Positions 38,923-49,328 of a DNA stretch of 64,000 bases are shown one piece after another (the first letter of the stretch is position 1; every line of letters starts with the position of its first letter). Source of the DNA: Duganella sp. Leaf126 (GTDB lineage: Bacteria > Pseudomonadota > Gammaproteobacteria > Burkholderiales > Burkholderiaceae_D); NCBI RefSeq assembly GCF_001423125.1, contig NZ_LMNW01000002.1:89998-153997 (forward strand), written 5' to 3'. The translations under genes and the position numbers were made by a program. The notes under the pieces are model-generated. The model saw nothing but the letters and a program-made list of their open reading frames with translations, ran no database searches and was not told where the DNA came from.

Positions 38923-38957
38923 CGGGCCTAGCGTTTATTCTCTGCGGTGGCAGTCAA

Positions 38958-38989
38958 GCCGTCATTCCCGCCTGCGCGAGAATGACGGC
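38958..38989. repeat. REP-like hairpin (dRS3-related)
   Basis: Arms 38958-38971 and 38976-38989, 14 bp with one mismatch, beginning GCCGTCATTCCCGC. The inner part resembles ATTCCC-N8-GGGAAT (second half reads GAGAAT here). It lies just past the comEA stop and could also help end that transcript, but there is no T run. Confidence 0.75.
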
Positions 38990-39003
38990 ATGCAGGTCGC
39001 GCG

Positions 39004-39324
39004 TTATTTAGCGGCCGCTTTGGGCTTGGCCGGCGCACCGGCTGACGCCGCGCCGTCCTTGCCCTTGCCGTTGACCACCAGTCCGGCAGCCGACAGCTTC
39101 AGCGCATTTTTCTCGCCCACGCCTTTTACGCGCTGCTGGAAGTCGTTCCAGTCCTTGAATTCGCCTTTCTTGCGCTCTTCGAGGATGGCCTTGGACTTGG
39201 CCGGGCCGATGCCGTTGACGCTGTCCAGCGCGGCCGCGTCGGCCTTGTTGACGTCAACCTGGGCCAACGCGAAATTCATCGTTGCCACGATGGCGGCCAC
39301 TGCAAGCACGAGTTTTTTCAACAT
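39004..39324 (-). CDS. ComEA-type helix-hairpin-helix protein
   Basis: 106 residues. Signal peptide MLKKLVLAVAAIVATMNFALA, then VDVNKADAAALDSVNGIGPAKSKAI and DWNDFQQRVKGVGEKNALKL, two helix-hairpin-helix motifs (about 25-80), then a Lys/Ala-rich tail. Exported HhH proteins of this kind bind DNA; ComEA is the uptake receptor in competence. GGAG about 6 nt before the ATG. Conserved Burkholderiales position beside rfaE1. Confidence 0.9.
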   Translation of the reverse strand: MLKKLVLAVAAIVATMNFALAQVDVNKADAAALDSVNGIGPAKSKAILEERKKGEFKDWNDFQQRVKGVGEKNALKLSAAGLVVNGKGKDGAASAGAPAKPKAAAK

Positions 39325-39450
39325 GACTTTCTCCATGAAGTGATGCGGGAACGACCATCGCTCCCTGCACACTCCTCAACGCAGGCGCTTGCGCAGAGTT
39401 GACCCGTCCGCCTGAGCAGGATCAAGCCGTCACGGCCATGTTGAGCGACC

Positions 39451-40395
39451 TCAGCCGAACAATTCCGCGCGCGTCACGGTCGCCGTACCGAGCTTGCCCA
39501 CCACGATGCCGCCGGCACGGTTGGCCGTCTGCACCGCCTCGTTCCAGCCGGCGCCGGCGCCGAGCATGCAGGCCATGGTGGCGATCACGGTATCGCCCGC
39601 GCCCGAGACGTCGAACACCTCGCGCGCGGCAGCCGGCATGTGGAACTGCTGGCCGTCGGTGTACAAGGTCATGCCCTCTTCCGAGCGGGTCAGCAGCAGG
39701 GCGTCGAGCCGCAGGGCGGCGCGCAGCTGCTGGGCCTTGGCGGTCAGCTGTTCCTCGCCGGACCAGGTGCCGACGATCTGGCGCATTTCCGACTTGTTCG
39801 GGGTGAGCACGGTGGCGCCTGCATAGCGCGAGAAATCGTCGCCTTTCGGATCGACCATGACCACCTTGCCGGCCGCGCGCGCAGCCGCGATCATGTCGGC
39901 CACGGCCACCAGGCTGCCCTTGGCGTAATCGGACAGCACGATCACGTCGTAGTCGGGCAGCAGGGTCTTGAACTGTTCGAGCTTGTCGCGCAGCACGGTG
40001 TCGGTGGGCGCTTCCTCGAAATCGATGCGCACCATCTGCTGCTGGCGGCCGATCACGCGCAGCTTGACGATGGTCGAGATCGCCTCGTCGCGCTGCAGGT
40101 AGCTGTGGATGCCGCCACTTGCCAGCATCTGCTCGACCTCGTTGCCGGCTTCGTCGGCACCGACCACGCCCAGCAGCCCCGCGTGGGCGCCGAGGGCAGC
40201 GGCATTGCGCGCCACGTTGGCAGCGCCGCCGAGCCGCGCTTCGCGGCTGCTGACGCGCACGATCGGCACCGGCGCTTCCGGCGAAATGCGGTTGACATCG
40301 CCGAACCAGTAGCGGTCCAGCATCACGTCGCCCACGATCAGGATGCGCACGCGGGCCAGGTCCGGTGCGGTATAAGTCGTCATAGCGTTGGCCAT
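39451..40395 (-). CDS. rfaE1: D-glycero-beta-D-manno-heptose-7-phosphate kinase
   Basis: 314 residues of the PfkB sugar-kinase family. VGDVMLDRYWFGDVNRISPE at the substrate side, GGAANVARN, and the catalytic GAGDTVIA near the C-terminus. It makes heptose-1,7-bisphosphate for the LPS inner core. The length matches the kinase alone, without the fused nucleotidyltransferase of HldE. The ATG is 1 bp after the lapB stop. The epimerase gene hldD often follows it in this synteny but is absent here. Confidence 0.95.
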   Translation of the reverse strand: MANAMTTYTAPDLARVRILIVGDVMLDRYWFGDVNRISPEAPVPIVRVSSREARLGGAANVARNAAALGAHAGLLGVVGADEAGNEVEQMLASGGIHSYLQRDEAISTIVKLRVIGRQQQMVRIDFEEAPTDTVLRDKLEQFKTLLPDYDVIVLSDYAKGSLVAVADMIAAARAAGKVVMVDPKGDDFSRYAGATVLTPNKSEMRQIVGTWSGEEQLTAKAQQLRAALRLDALLLTRSEEGMTLYTDGQQFHMPAAAREVFDVSGAGDTVIATMACMLGAGAGWNEAVQTANRAGGIVVGKLGTATVTRAELFG

Positions 40396-40396
40396 C

Positions 40397-41572
40397 TCAG
40401 TTCATCACATTCAGTTCTTCGGTGCGGCGCGGCGGATAGGTTTCCCAGCGGCTGCATCCGGGGCACTGCCAGTAGAACTGGCGCGCCTTGAAGCCGCAAT
40501 GGCTGCACTGGTAGCGCGCCAGCTTTTGCGTGTAGCCGTGCACCAGGTTTTTCACCATCGACAGCTCCGACACCACCGCCGCCGGCGCATCGATCAGCCG
40601 TGCCTCGAGCAGGCGGTCCAGGCCCAGCAGGGTCGGCGTGCGGCGCAGCTCGTTGACCACCAGTTCCTTGGCTTCGGCCACGCCGTGCAGCTCCATCACT
40701 TCCTTGTACACCACTTCGAGCAGGTCGATCGACGACGCCTGCTCGAGGTAGGACTTGAGCAGGTTGACGCCTTCCTGCGGCCGGCCCACCTTGCGGTAGC
40801 CGTCCATGATGCGCTGGGCCACCAGCGCCGTGTGCGGCACGCTGATCTGCTCGACGCGGCGCCAGGTCAGCAGCGCGCCTTCGACATCGTCCTTGGCCAG
40901 CTGGGCGTCGCCGGTCAGCATGGTCGCGCGCACGTTGTTGCGGTCGGCCGCCAGCGACTTGTCGAGCAGCGCCATCGCCTCGTCCACGTGCAGGTGCACC
41001 AGCGCGTCCTGCGCCATTTCGCAGTAAAACTGGGCGATCTCCTTCTGGCGCGAGCCGGCGCCCGATTCCTGCAGGCCGATTGCCGATTCGATCGCGCGCG
41101 GCCACTCTTTTTCGCGCTGGAAGATTTCCAGCAGCTGGCGCCGCGCCTGGGCGCCGTAGGCGCTGTCGATCAGGCGGTTGAAGGTTTCCTCGGCGCGGTC
41201 GAGCAGGCCCGCTTTCAGGTAGTCGATGCCGAGTTCGTATTCGGCATGCTCCTTCTGCTCCTGCGGCAGGTCGGGGCGCGCCAGCAGGTTCTGGTGGACG
41301 CGAATCGCGCGCTCGGTCTCGCCGCGGCGGCGGAACAGGTTGCCGAGCGCGAAGTGCATATCGGCCGATTCCGGGTCAAGCCGCACGATTTCGATGAAGG
41401 CGTCGATGGCCTTGTCCGGCTGGTCGTTGAGCAGCAGGTTCAGGCCCTTGAAGTAGCCGCGCGGCAGGGTGCGCGATTCGGACATCAATTGGCGGATATC
41501 GACCCGCGCCGCCAGCCAGCCAAGGCCGAAGAAGACCGGGATACCCAGTAACATCCAGAGTTCAAATTCCAT
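40397..41572 (-). CDS. lapB: LPS assembly protein LapB (YciM)
   Basis: 391 residues: N-terminal membrane helix (about 5-22), TPR repeats over most of the length (for example DADMHFALGNLFRRRGETERAI-like region), and a C-terminal zinc ribbon with YQCSHCGFKA and WQCPGCSRWETY. LapB tunes LpxC proteolysis and so LPS amount. It is in the usual lapA-lapB-rfaE1 order with 47 bp between lapA and lapB. Confidence 0.95.
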   Translation of the reverse strand: MEFELWMLLGIPVFFGLGWLAARVDIRQLMSESRTLPRGYFKGLNLLLNDQPDKAIDAFIEIVRLDPESADMHFALGNLFRRRGETERAIRVHQNLLARPDLPQEQKEHAEYELGIDYLKAGLLDRAEETFNRLIDSAYGAQARRQLLEIFQREKEWPRAIESAIGLQESGAGSRQKEIAQFYCEMAQDALVHLHVDEAMALLDKSLAADRNNVRATMLTGDAQLAKDDVEGALLTWRRVEQISVPHTALVAQRIMDGYRKVGRPQEGVNLLKSYLEQASSIDLLEVVYKEVMELHGVAEAKELVVNELRRTPTLLGLDRLLEARLIDAPAAVVSELSMVKNLVHGYTQKLARYQCSHCGFKARQFYWQCPGCSRWETYPPRRTEELNVMN

Positions 41573-41619
41573 GCTTTATTCTTTGCGAGCTGCTCGAGAG
41601 GGTGAGCGCAGTGATGAGA

Positions 41620-41922
41620 TTAAGGAGTGAGGACGCTGTCCGGCTGCGGCTGGGCACCGGCCCGCTGCGCCGCCGATTGCAGCGTGGTGATGGCGACCTT
41701 GTGCTTATTGGTTTCGCGGCGATAGCGGAACACCGTGGGGGTGAGCGCCAGCACGCCGAGCACGGCGCCGGCCACGAAGCACCCGAGCAGCATCAGCACC
41801 AGCGGGCCGCGCAGCTCATAGTGGAGGAACAGGTGCAGATCGACTTCCTGCGTATTTTTCAGGGCGAAGCCGAAAAACAGGACAAACAGAACGATTCCAA
41901 CGAGGGTGGATACAAATTTCAT
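41620..41922 (-). CDS. lapA: LapA family (DUF1049) inner-membrane protein
   Basis: 100 residues from MKFVSTLVGIVLFVLFFGFA with two membrane helices (about 3-22 and 40-62) and a basic C-terminal segment (FRYRRETNKHK). It is paired with lapB, as in many proteobacteria. The start is preceded by GTGGATACA without a strong Shine-Dalgarno; upstream codons are not conserved in character. Confidence 0.9.
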   Translation of the reverse strand: MKFVSTLVGIVLFVLFFGFALKNTQEVDLHLFLHYELRGPLVLMLLGCFVAGAVLGVLALTPTVFRYRRETNKHKVAITTLQSAAQRAGAQPQPDSVLTP

Positions 41923-41978
41923 CAGCCTGATTCCTGATCGGATTTTCCAAGAGCGCCAGTATGGCATTAGAACCACGA

Positions 41979-42011
41979 AAAAAAAAGCGGCATCCGAGGA
42001 CGCCGCTTTTT
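41979..42011 (-). terminator. Terminator after ihfB
   Basis: AAAAAGCGGC (41982-41991) pairs with GCCGCTTTTT (42002-42011), with internal TCC/GGA pairing in the loop. The minus-strand transcript ends in at least nine Ts. It separates ihfB from lapA. Confidence 0.88.
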
Positions 42012-42030
42012 CATGTAAACCGTCACAACC

Positions 42031-42336
42031 TCAGTCCTCGATGATCGGTTGCCCGACCATCGCGTCGACCCGCTCGCGCAACTGCTTGCCGGGCTTGAAG
42101 TGCGGTACCCGTTTTTCAGGCACCATCACCTTGTCACCCGACTTCGGGTTACGCCCGATGCGTGGCGGCCGGCTGTTGAGGGCAAAGCTGCCAAAACCGC
42201 GGATCTCGATGCGCTGACCGGTCGCCAGGGCGTTGGTCATCGCGTCGAGGATGGTCTTGACCGCGTACTCCGCATCCTTGGCCACCAGCTGAGAATAGCG
42301 CTCAGCCAGGCGGTTGATGAGTTCGGACTTAGTCAT
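42031..42336 (-). CDS. ihfB: Integration host factor subunit beta
   Basis: 101 residues, nucleoid protein that bends DNA as a heterodimer with Ihf[18 protein letters not shown] start, [26 protein letters not shown] (the beta arm with the intercalating Pro), and [11 protein letters not shown]. The gene lies 19 bp after rpsA, the usual order. Confidence 0.97.
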   Translation of the reverse strand: MTKSELINRLAERYSQLVAKDAEYAVKTILDAMTNALATGQRIEIRGFGSFALNSRPPRIGRNPKSGDKVMVPEKRVPHFKPGKQLRERVDAMVGQPIIED

Positions 42337-42355
42337 CGACTGGTTCTAGTGATAC

Positions 42356-44041
42356 TTAGTTCTTGTTGTCGAACTTGGCTTTCAGCAGTGCGCCCAGGCT
42401 GGTGGTGCCCGAAGCGGCGTTGCTGTCAGCAGCCATGCTCTTCATTGCTTCTGCGGTTTCGGCGTTGTCTTTCGCTTTGATCGACAGCTGGATCGAACGT
42501 GCTTTACGGTCGATGTTGATCACCAGGGCTTCGACGGAATCGCCGACTTTCAGGTGGGTGCCAGCATCTTCCACGCGGTCACGCGAGATTTCCGAAGCGC
42601 GCAGGTAGCCTTCGACTTCTTCCGACAGCTGGATCACGGCACCTTTAGGCTCCACCGATTTCACGGTGCCGGTCACCAGCGAACCCTTGTCGTTCATGGC
42701 GGCGAAGTTGTTGAACGGGTCGCCTTCCAGCTGCTTGACGCCCAAGGAAACGCGCTCGCGCTCGACGTCGATGGCCAGCACGATGGCTTCCAGTTCGTCG
42801 CCTTTCTTGAACTTGCGCACGGCTTCTTCGCCGGACTCGGTCCACGACAGGTCGGACAGGTGCACCAGGCCGTCGATGTTGCCAGCCAGGCCGATGAACA
42901 CGCCGAAGTCGGTGATCGACTTGATCGCGCCGCGGACTTTGTCGCCCTTCTTGTGGGTAACGCCGAAGTCATCCCATGGGTTGGCTTTGCACTGCTTCAT
43001 GCCCAGCGAAATACGACGACGCTCTTCGTCGATTTCCAGAACCATCACTTCGACTTCGTCGCCCAGCTGGACAACCTTGTTCGGTGCGACATTCTTGTTG
43101 GTCCAGTCCATTTCGGACACGTGTACCAGGCCTTCGATGCCCTGTTCCACTTCAACGAACGCGCCGTAGTCGGTCAGGTTCGTGACTTTACCGAACAGGC
43201 GGGTGCCTTGTGGGTAACGACGCGACAGACCGGTCCATGGATCGTCGCCCAGCTGCTTCACGCCCAGCGAAACACGGTTCTTCTCTTGATCGTATTTCAG
43301 GACTTTGGCGGTGATTTCCTGACCGACGGTCAGCACTTCCGATGGGTGACGCACACGACGCCATGCCAGGTCGGTGATGTGCAGCAGGCCGTCGATGCCG
43401 CCCAGGTCCACGAACGCGCCGTAGTCGGTGATGTTTTTCACGACGCCGGTCACGACCGTGCCTTCTTTCAGCGTTTCCATCAGTTTCTGACGCTCTTCGC
43501 CCATCGATGCTTCGATGACGGCGCGACGCGACAGCACCACGTTGTTACGCTTGCGGTCCAGCTTGATAACCTTGAATTCGAGGGTCTTGCCTTCGAACGG
43601 GGTGGTGTCCTTGACTGGACGGGTGTCGACCAGCGAACCCGGCAGGAATGCGCGGATGCCGTTGGTCAGAACGGTCAGGCCGCCCTTGACTTTGCCATTG
43701 ACGGTGCCGACGACGATCTCGCCCGACTCCATGGCTTTTTCCAGTGCCAGCCACGAAGCCAGACGCTTGGCCTTGTCGCGCGACAGGATGGTATCGCCGA
43801 AACCGTTTTCCAGCGATTCGATGGCCACGGAAACGAAGTCGCCTACTTTGACTTCCAGTTCGCCTTGGTCATTCTTGAATTCTTCAACAGGGATGAATGC
43901 TTCCGATTTCAGGCCGGCGTTCACGATCACGAAGTTGTGATCCAGACGAACGACTTCAGCCGAGATCACTTCGCCCGAACGCATGTCTTGACGCGACAGG
44001 GATTCTTCGAAGAGGGCTGCAAAACTTTCCATATTAGACAT
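42356..44041 (-). CDS. rpsA: 30S ribosomal protein S1
   Basis: 561 residues with six S1 RNA-binding domains. [15 protein letters not shown] at the N-terminus; repeated G-x-V-x-x-I-x-D-F/Y-G-A/V-F-V motifs ([47 protein letters not shown]). The preferred start is the ATG at 44039-44041. Codon use is more biased (fewer GC3 synonyms) than neighbours, as for highly expressed genes. Sits between cmk and ihfB. Confidence 0.98.
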   Translation of the reverse strand: MSNMESFAALFEESLSRQDMRSGEVISAEVVRLDHNFVIVNAGLKSEAFIPVEEFKNDQGELEVKVGDFVSVAIESLENGFGDTILSRDKAKRLASWLALEKAMESGEIVVGTVNGKVKGGLTVLTNGIRAFLPGSLVDTRPVKDTTPFEGKTLEFKVIKLDRKRNNVVLSRRAVIEASMGEERQKLMETLKEGTVVTGVVKNITDYGAFVDLGGIDGLLHITDLAWRRVRHPSEVLTVGQEITAKVLKYDQEKNRVSLGVKQLGDDPWTGLSRRYPQGTRLFGKVTNLTDYGAFVEVEQGIEGLVHVSEMDWTNKNVAPNKVVQLGDEVEVMVLEIDEERRRISLGMKQCKANPWDDFGVTHKKGDKVRGAIKSITDFGVFIGLAGNIDGLVHLSDLSWTESGEEAVRKFKKGDELEAIVLAIDVERERVSLGVKQLEGDPFNNFAAMNDKGSLVTGTVKSVEPKGAVIQLSEEVEGYLRASEISRDRVEDAGTHLKVGDSVEALVINIDRKARSIQLSIKAKDNAETAEAMKSMAADSNAASGTTSLGALLKAKFDNKN

Positions 44042-44112
44042 TGTGACTTCCAGGTTTGCCAACAAGGCTCGCGAGATGCGACTTCAGTTGGGTTAGGGTT
44101 GAAACACGTCTA

Positions 44113-44127
44113 GGCCGCAGAGCGGCC
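44113..44127. other. GC-rich hairpin in the cmk-rpsA gap
   Basis: GGCCGC-AGA-GCGGCC, perfect 6-bp arms with a 3-nt loop, no T run. It may be an attenuator or part of the rpsA leader, where S1 feedback acts in other bacteria. Function is inferred only. Confidence 0.35.
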
Positions 44128-44148
44128 AGACACCTTACTAAATACACA

Positions 44149-44817
44149 CTATTTACCGACGGCGGCGTACCACGTCAACACCTGTTCGACCGCTTCGTCA
44201 GCGGTCATTTCCGATGTATCGAGCACGTGTGCGCCCTCGGCGGGGACCAGCGGCGCGATGGCCCGGTTCGTATCCCGGTCGTCCCGCGCCTGCAAATCCA
44301 TCAGCAGGTCTTCCATCTTAGCAGAAATTCCCTTGCCGATCAATTGCTTGTAGCGCCGGTCGGCCCGTGCCGCAACACTTGCAGTCAGAAACACCTTGAG
44401 CGGCGCGTGCGGGAAGATCACCGAGCCCATGTCGCGCCCGTCGGCCACCACGCCGGGCGCCTTGCGGAACCCCAGCTGCAGGCCGACCAGCGCATGGCGC
44501 ACGGCCGGAAAGGTGGCGATCCTGGACGCGGTATTGCCGACCGCTTCGGCGCGGATGGCGTCGCTGACGTCTTCGTGGCCGAGCAGGATGTGGCCGCCCT
44601 GGAAGCTGCACTGCAGGTGTTCGGCCAGCTTGGCCAGCGCATGTTCGTCGGTCAGATCGGTGTCGCGGCGCAGGGCCGACAGCGCCGTCAAACGGTACAG
44701 CGCGCCCGAATCCAAGTAGTGGAAGCCGAGCCTGTCGGCAACGCGGTGGGCGACCGTGCCCTTGCCCGATGCGGTGGGACCGTCGATGGTGATGACTGGA
44801 ATCTGGGAGTTAGGCAT
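44149..44817 (-). CDS. cmk: Cytidylate kinase
   Basis: 222 residues. P-loop [17 protein letters not shown] near residue 9-25, [12 protein letters not shown], and [16 protein letters not shown]. Phosphorylates CMP/dCMP. It is 7 bp downstream of aroA and lies upstream of rpsA, the conserved arrangement. An in-frame extension of 32 residues upstream overlaps aroA and is not conserved. Confidence 0.97.
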   Translation of the reverse strand: MPNSQIPVITIDGPTASGKGTVAHRVADRLGFHYLDSGALYRLTALSALRRDTDLTDEHALAKLAEHLQCSFQGGHILLGHEDVSDAIRAEAVGNTASRIATFPAVRHALVGLQLGFRKAPGVVADGRDMGSVIFPHAPLKVFLTASVAARADRRYKQLIGKGISAKMEDLLMDLQARDDRDTNRAIAPLVPAEGAHVLDTSEMTADEAVEQVLTWYAAVGK

Positions 44818-44824
44818 GTATTTA

Positions 44825-46138
44825 CTATTTTGCAATCGCCGCAAACGCGGCGAAATATTCAGGGAAGGTCTTGCCGACGCACCTGGGGTCGTTGATGCGC
44901 ACGGTGGCGCCACTGCGCGCCGTGCCGTCGAGCGACGCCAGCGAGAAGCACATCGCCATGCGGTGGTCGTCGTAGGTATCGATAGTAGCAGGAGACAAGG
45001 CTGGCGGTGGCGTGACCGTCAGGTAATCGGCGCCCTCCTCCACCGTGGCGCCCAGCTTGCGCAGCTCGGTGGCCATGGCGGCGATGCGGTCGGTTTCCTT
45101 GACGCGCCAGCTGGCGATGTTGCGCAGCGTGCTGGTGCCGTCCGCGTACAGCGCGGCAATCGCGATCGTCATGGCGGCGTCGGGAATGTGGTTGAAGTCG
45201 GCGTCGATGGCTTTGAGCGGACCGTTGCTGCTGGCCTCGATCCAGTTGTCGCCCATGACGATGGTGGCGCCCATCTGCTCGAGCGCGGCGGCAAAGCGCA
45301 CGTCGCCCTGGATGCTGTGCCGGCCCACGCCTTCCACCCGCACCGGCCCGCCGCCGATGGCGCCGGCCGCCAGGAAGTACGACGCCGACGACGCATCGCC
45401 CTCGACATGAATGGTGCCCGGCGACTGGTACACCTGGCCCGGTTCGATCGAAAACGACGACCAGCCGTCCTGGCCGATCTGCACGCCGAAGCGGCGCATC
45501 AGGTTCAGCGTGATTTCGATGTAGGGCTTGGAGATCAGTTCGCCGATAACGTCGATGGTGATTGCGTGCGCGCGCGCCATCAGCGGCGCCACCATCAGCA
45601 GCGCCGTGAGGAACTGGCTCGACACGTCGCCGCGCACGGCCAGGCGCCGCGCATGGATGCTGCCCTGGCGGATGTGCAGCGGCGGATAGCCGGGCTGGCC
45701 CGTGTACTCGACGCTGGTGCCGGCCGCGTTCAGTGCATCGACCAGGTCGCCGATCGGCCGCTCGTGCATGCGCGGCACGCCGTGCAGCGTGTAGTCGCCG
45801 CCGATCACGGCCAGCGCGGCGGTCAGCGGCCGGATCGCGGTGCCGGCATTGCCCATGAACAGGTCGGCCGATTTATTCGGCAGCACGCCGGCCACACCCT
45901 GGACGCGGTGGATGGTGCCGGTCGCGGTTTTTTCTTCGGTCCACTGCACGCCCAGCGCGCGCAGGGCGGCCAGCATGACGGCGGTATCGTCGGAGGCCAG
46001 CAGATCGACAATCTCGACCTCGCCCTGCGACAGCGCTGCGAGCAGCAGGATGCGGTTCGAAATGGACTTCGAACCGGGCAGGCGCACGGCGCCCTGGACT
46101 TGTTTGACCGGTTGCAGGTCGATGTATTCGTGGTTCAT
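44825..46138 (-). CDS. aroA: 3-phosphoshikimate 1-carboxyvinyltransferase (EPSP synthase)
   Basis: 437 residues, class I type: [32 protein letters not shown] (Ile where E. coli has Met), [12 protein letters not shown], and C-terminal [17 protein letters not shown]. Makes EPSP in the shikimate pathway. Adjacent to tyrA, hisC and pheA in an aromatic amino-acid block. Confidence 0.97.
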   Translation of the reverse strand: MNHEYIDLQPVKQVQGAVRLPGSKSISNRILLLAALSQGEVEIVDLLASDDTAVMLAALRALGVQWTEEKTATGTIHRVQGVAGVLPNKSADLFMGNAGTAIRPLTAALAVIGGDYTLHGVPRMHERPIGDLVDALNAAGTSVEYTGQPGYPPLHIRQGSIHARRLAVRGDVSSQFLTALLMVAPLMARAHAITIDVIGELISKPYIEITLNLMRRFGVQIGQDGWSSFSIEPGQVYQSPGTIHVEGDASSASYFLAAGAIGGGPVRVEGVGRHSIQGDVRFAAALEQMGATIVMGDNWIEASSNGPLKAIDADFNHIPDAAMTIAIAALYADGTSTLRNIASWRVKETDRIAAMATELRKLGATVEEGADYLTVTPPPALSPATIDTYDDHRMAMCFSLASLDGTARSGATVRINDPRCVGKTFPEYFAAFAAIAK

Positions 46139-46149
46139 GGGTTCTTTCT

Positions 46150-47055
46150 TTAATCTGCCTTGTCCGCCGATTGCGGCGCTTCCGCCGTTTCAATCGCGGT
46201 GATCCATTGGTGCCTGGCGCGCTGGGCGTTGCCATAGACCCGTTCCAGGCCGGAGCCATCGCCCGCCGCCAGCTGCGCACGCAGCACGGTGAGCTGCGCC
46301 AGGTACGCATCGAGCTCGGTCAGCAGCGCGGCCTGGTTGGCCAGGCTGATGTCGCGCCACATTTCCGGCGACGAGCCGGCGATGCGGGTAAAGTCGCGAA
46401 AGCCGCTGGCCGCGTACTGGAACAGCAGGTCCGCATGGGGCTTGTTGGCGATATCGTCGACCAGCGCATAGGCCAGCAAATGCGGCAGGTGGCTGACGGC
46501 CGCAAACACCTTGTCATGTTCTTCGGGCGAGAGGCGATGGATGATCGCGCCAGTCGCGCGCCATGCCACCTCCACCCGCTCCACGTCGGCTGCCGCATTC
46601 TCGGCCAGCGCCGTCAGCACCACCTTCTTGCCCAGGTACAGGTCGTCGATTGCCGCGTCCGGCCCGTTGGTTTCGCGCCCGGCGATCGGATGACCGGGCA
46701 CGAACTGCGCCACCTTGCCTGCCAGCGCCTTGCGGGCGGCGGCCACCACGTCCGACTTGGTGCTGCCGGCGTCGGTGATCACGGTGCCGGGCTGCAGGTA
46801 CGGCGCCATCGCGGCCAGGATCGCTTCGGTCTGCGCCACCGGTGCGGCCAGCAGCACCAGGTCGGCGCCGTCCAGCACCTGCGCCATGTCGGCGCCGACG
46901 CTGTCGATGATGCCCAGCGCCAGCGCGCGCTGCAGCGACGCCTGCGCGCGGTCCAGGCCCACCACGGTGCGCACCGCGCCGGCCTGTTTCAGTGCGCGCG
47001 CAAACGAGCCGCCGATCAGGCCCACGCCGGCGATGACGACCTTGTTCAGGACCAC
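46150..47055 (-). CDS. tyrA: Prephenate dehydrogenase
   Basis: 301 residues. NAD motif [14 protein letters not shown] near residues 10-23, [11 protein letters not shown], the substrate loop [15 protein letters not shown], and a C-terminal helical domain. Oxidative decarboxylation of prephenate toward tyrosine. No ACT domain, as in the short bacterial form. It starts 4 bp after hisC. Confidence 0.95.
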   Translation of the reverse strand: MVLNKVVIAGVGLIGGSFARALKQAGAVRTVVGLDRAQASLQRALALGIIDSVGADMAQVLDGADLVLLAAPVAQTEAILAAMAPYLQPGTVITDAGSTKSDVVAAARKALAGKVAQFVPGHPIAGRETNGPDAAIDDLYLGKKVVLTALAENAAADVERVEVAWRATGAIIHRLSPEEHDKVFAAVSHLPHLLAYALVDDIANKPHADLLFQYAASGFRDFTRIAGSSPEMWRDISLANQAALLTELDAYLAQLTVLRAQLAAGDGSGLERVYGNAQRARHQWITAIETAEAPQSADKAD

Positions 47056-47059
47056 GCGC

Positions 47060-48172
47060 TCACTCCCCGGCCAGCGCCTTGGTCAGCGCCGCGATCAGCA
47101 CGGCGTTTTCCTGCGGCAGACCGATCGAGATGCGCAGCCACTCGGGCAAGCCGTAGTTACCCACCGGGCGCACGATCACGCCCTGCTTGAGCAGCGACAG
47201 GTTCACGCGCGCACCGGCGCCGGCATCGTCGCCGACCTTGACCAGCACGAAGTTGCCGTACGACGGCACGTACTCCAGTCCCAGCTGCGCGAACGCCTCG
47301 GTGAACTGGCGGTAGCCGGCAGCATTGTTGGCTGCGCTCTTGTCCAGGAAGTCGCGGTCGTTGAGGGCGGCAATGGCAGCCGCCTGCGCCAGCGAATTGA
47401 CATTGAACGGCTGGCGGATGCGGTTCATCAGGTCGGTCAGCGCCGGCTGGGCGATGGCGAAGCCCACGCGCAAACCGGCCAGGCCATAGGCCTTGGAAAA
47501 AGTGCGCGACACCAGCAGGTTCGGGTACTTCTTGACCCAGTCGGCCGACTCGAACTGGTGTTCGAGCGCCAGGAACTCGTTATAGGCTTCGTCCAGCACC
47601 ACCACCACGCCGGCCGGCACTCGCTGCAGGAACGCTTCGATCTCGGCAGCCGGAATGAAGGTGCCGGTCGGGTTGTTGGGGTTGGCGATGAAGACCAGCC
47701 GCGTGTCGTCCGTGATCGCCGCCAGCATGGCGTCGAGGTCGTGGCCATGGGCCTTGGCCGGCACCACGATGTGGCGCGCCCCGACGCCCTGCGTGGCCAG
47801 CGCGTACACGGCAAACGAGTACTGCGCATACACGACCGACTGGCCGCGCTCGACAAAAGCGTGGGCGGCGATTTCCAGGATGTCGTTGCTGCCGTTGCCG
47901 AGCGTGATCCAGTCGGCCGGCACGTCGTAGCGCGCCGACAGCGCAGCTTTTAGCTCGAAGCCGTTGGCGTCCGGGTAGCGTCCCAGTTCGGCGGCGGCAG
48001 CACGCATGGCCGCCTGCGCCGACTCCGGCACACCGAACGGGTTTTCATTGGAGGCCAGCTTGACGATGGCGTCTTCCTGCAAGCCGAATTCCCGCGCGAC
48101 TTCCGCGATCGGTTTGCCGGCCTGGTAAGGGGCGATGGCGCGGACGTATTCCGGCCCGATGTTCTTGGTCAT
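47060..48172 (-). CDS. hisC: Histidinol-phosphate aminotransferase
   Basis: 370 residues, PLP aminotransferase. SNENPFGVPESAQAAM, ANPNNPTGTFI, and the PLP Lys in SRTFSKAYGLAGLRVG. Placed among aromatic amino-acid genes, where such hisC paralogues often serve tyrosine/phenylalanine as well as histidine synthesis. The ATG follows GAGA and lies 16 bp from the pheA stop. Confidence 0.95.
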   Translation of the reverse strand: MTKNIGPEYVRAIAPYQAGKPIAEVAREFGLQEDAIVKLASNENPFGVPESAQAAMRAAAAELGRYPDANGFELKAALSARYDVPADWITLGNGSNDILEIAAHAFVERGQSVVYAQYSFAVYALATQGVGARHIVVPAKAHGHDLDAMLAAITDDTRLVFIANPNNPTGTFIPAAEIEAFLQRVPAGVVVVLDEAYNEFLALEHQFESADWVKKYPNLLVSRTFSKAYGLAGLRVGFAIAQPALTDLMNRIRQPFNVNSLAQAAAIAALNDRDFLDKSAANNAAGYRQFTEAFAQLGLEYVPSYGNFVLVKVGDDAGAGARVNLSLLKQGVIVRPVGNYGLPEWLRISIGLPQENAVLIAALTKALAGE

Positions 48173-48188
48173 GATGATCTCTCGTTTT

Positions 48189-49262
48189 TTATGTGAGGCT
48201 GACGGGATAAGAGCCGAGCACCTTGAAGAAGGCGGCATTGCCCTGCAATTCTTCGAGCGCCCGGGCCACGGCCGGGTTTTCGATGTGGCCTTCGACGTCC
48301 ACGTAAAAATAGTATTCCCAGTTGCCGTTGCGGGCCGGGCGCGATTCGAAGCGCGTCATCGACACGCCGTTCTGCGCCAGCGAACCGAGCAGGCGGTACA
48401 CCGAGCCGGCCTTGTGCGGCGCAGCCAGCGCCATCGAGGTACGGTCGATGCCGGACGGTCCGGTGCGCAAGGTGCCGATCACGGCAAAGCGGGTGCGGTT
48501 GTGCGGATCGTCCTGGATATTGGCCTTGACCGTGCCCAGGCTGTAGCGCACGCCGGCGCGTTCGCCGGCGATTGCCGCCACCGAATGGTCGTCGCGCGCC
48601 ATGCGCGCCGCTTCGGCATTGGACGAGACGGCGCGCCGCTCGATCTCGGGGTAGTTGTTGTTGAGCCAGATCTGGCACTGGGCCAGCGCCTGCGCATGGG
48701 CGCAGATGGCGGTCACGCCATCCATAGTGCCGGTGCCGGTCAGCAGGCTGTGACGCACGGCGATCGCCACCTCGCCGCTGATGGTCAGCGGTGTGTTGAG
48801 CAGCAGGTCGAGCGTGCGGCCGATCGCGCCCTCGGTGGAGTTTTCCACCGGCACCACGCCAAAGTCGGCGGTGCCGGCCTCGGTGGCGCGGAACACTTCG
48901 TCGATCGAGGCGCAGGCCAGCACGTCGACCGCGGTGCCGAACTGCTGGTACACGGCCTGTTCGCTGTAGGTGCCGGCCGGCCCCAGGAAGGCGACGGTGA
49001 CGCGCTTTTCCAGCGCGCGGCAGGCCGACATGATCTCGCGGAAGATGGTCTGCATCTCGGCATTGCCCATCGGGCCGGGGTTGCGGTCGGCCACGCCGCG
49101 CAGCACCTGCGCTTCGCGTTCGGGCCGGAACACCGGCGCGTTGGTTTCGGCCTTGACGTGGCCGACCTCCTGCGCCACCCGCGCACGGCGGTTGAGCAGG
49201 TCGAGGATTTGCGCGTCGATCGCATCGATCTGCTCGCGCAAGGGTTTCAGTTTGTCGTTCAT
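48189..49262 (-). CDS. pheA: Bifunctional chorismate mutase / prephenate dehydratase
   Basis: 357 residues. AroQ-type mutase domain (1-85: LREQIDAIDAQILDLLNRRA), dehydratase domain (about 92-275: VAFLGPAGTYSEQA, PVENSTEGAIGRT, TRFAVIG), and a C-terminal ACT domain with the phenylalanine-binding GSL and FESRPARN. Feedback inhibition by Phe is expected. An upstream open extension runs into a REP-like element and is rejected. Confidence 0.97.
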   Translation of the reverse strand: MNDKLKPLREQIDAIDAQILDLLNRRARVAQEVGHVKAETNAPVFRPEREAQVLRGVADRNPGPMGNAEMQTIFREIMSACRALEKRVTVAFLGPAGTYSEQAVYQQFGTAVDVLACASIDEVFRATEAGTADFGVVPVENSTEGAIGRTLDLLLNTPLTISGEVAIAVRHSLLTGTGTMDGVTAICAHAQALAQCQIWLNNNYPEIERRAVSSNAEAARMARDDHSVAAIAGERAGVRYSLGTVKANIQDDPHNRTRFAVIGTLRTGPSGIDRTSMALAAPHKAGSVYRLLGSLAQNGVSMTRFESRPARNGNWEYYFYVDVEGHIENPAVARALEELQGNAAFFKVLGSYPVSLT

Positions 49263-49328
49263 GGCGGTTTCTTTATTTTCTAAACGCGGTACCGTGTTGA
49301 CTGCATTCTTGTCAGTCAAACGCGATGC

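Noticed and set aside
37561..38931. Plus-strand frame with AVGFD repeats opposite the metallo-hydrolase gene
   Set aside because: It is the complementary reading of the 15-bp repeat; the minus-strand frame has the zinc motif.
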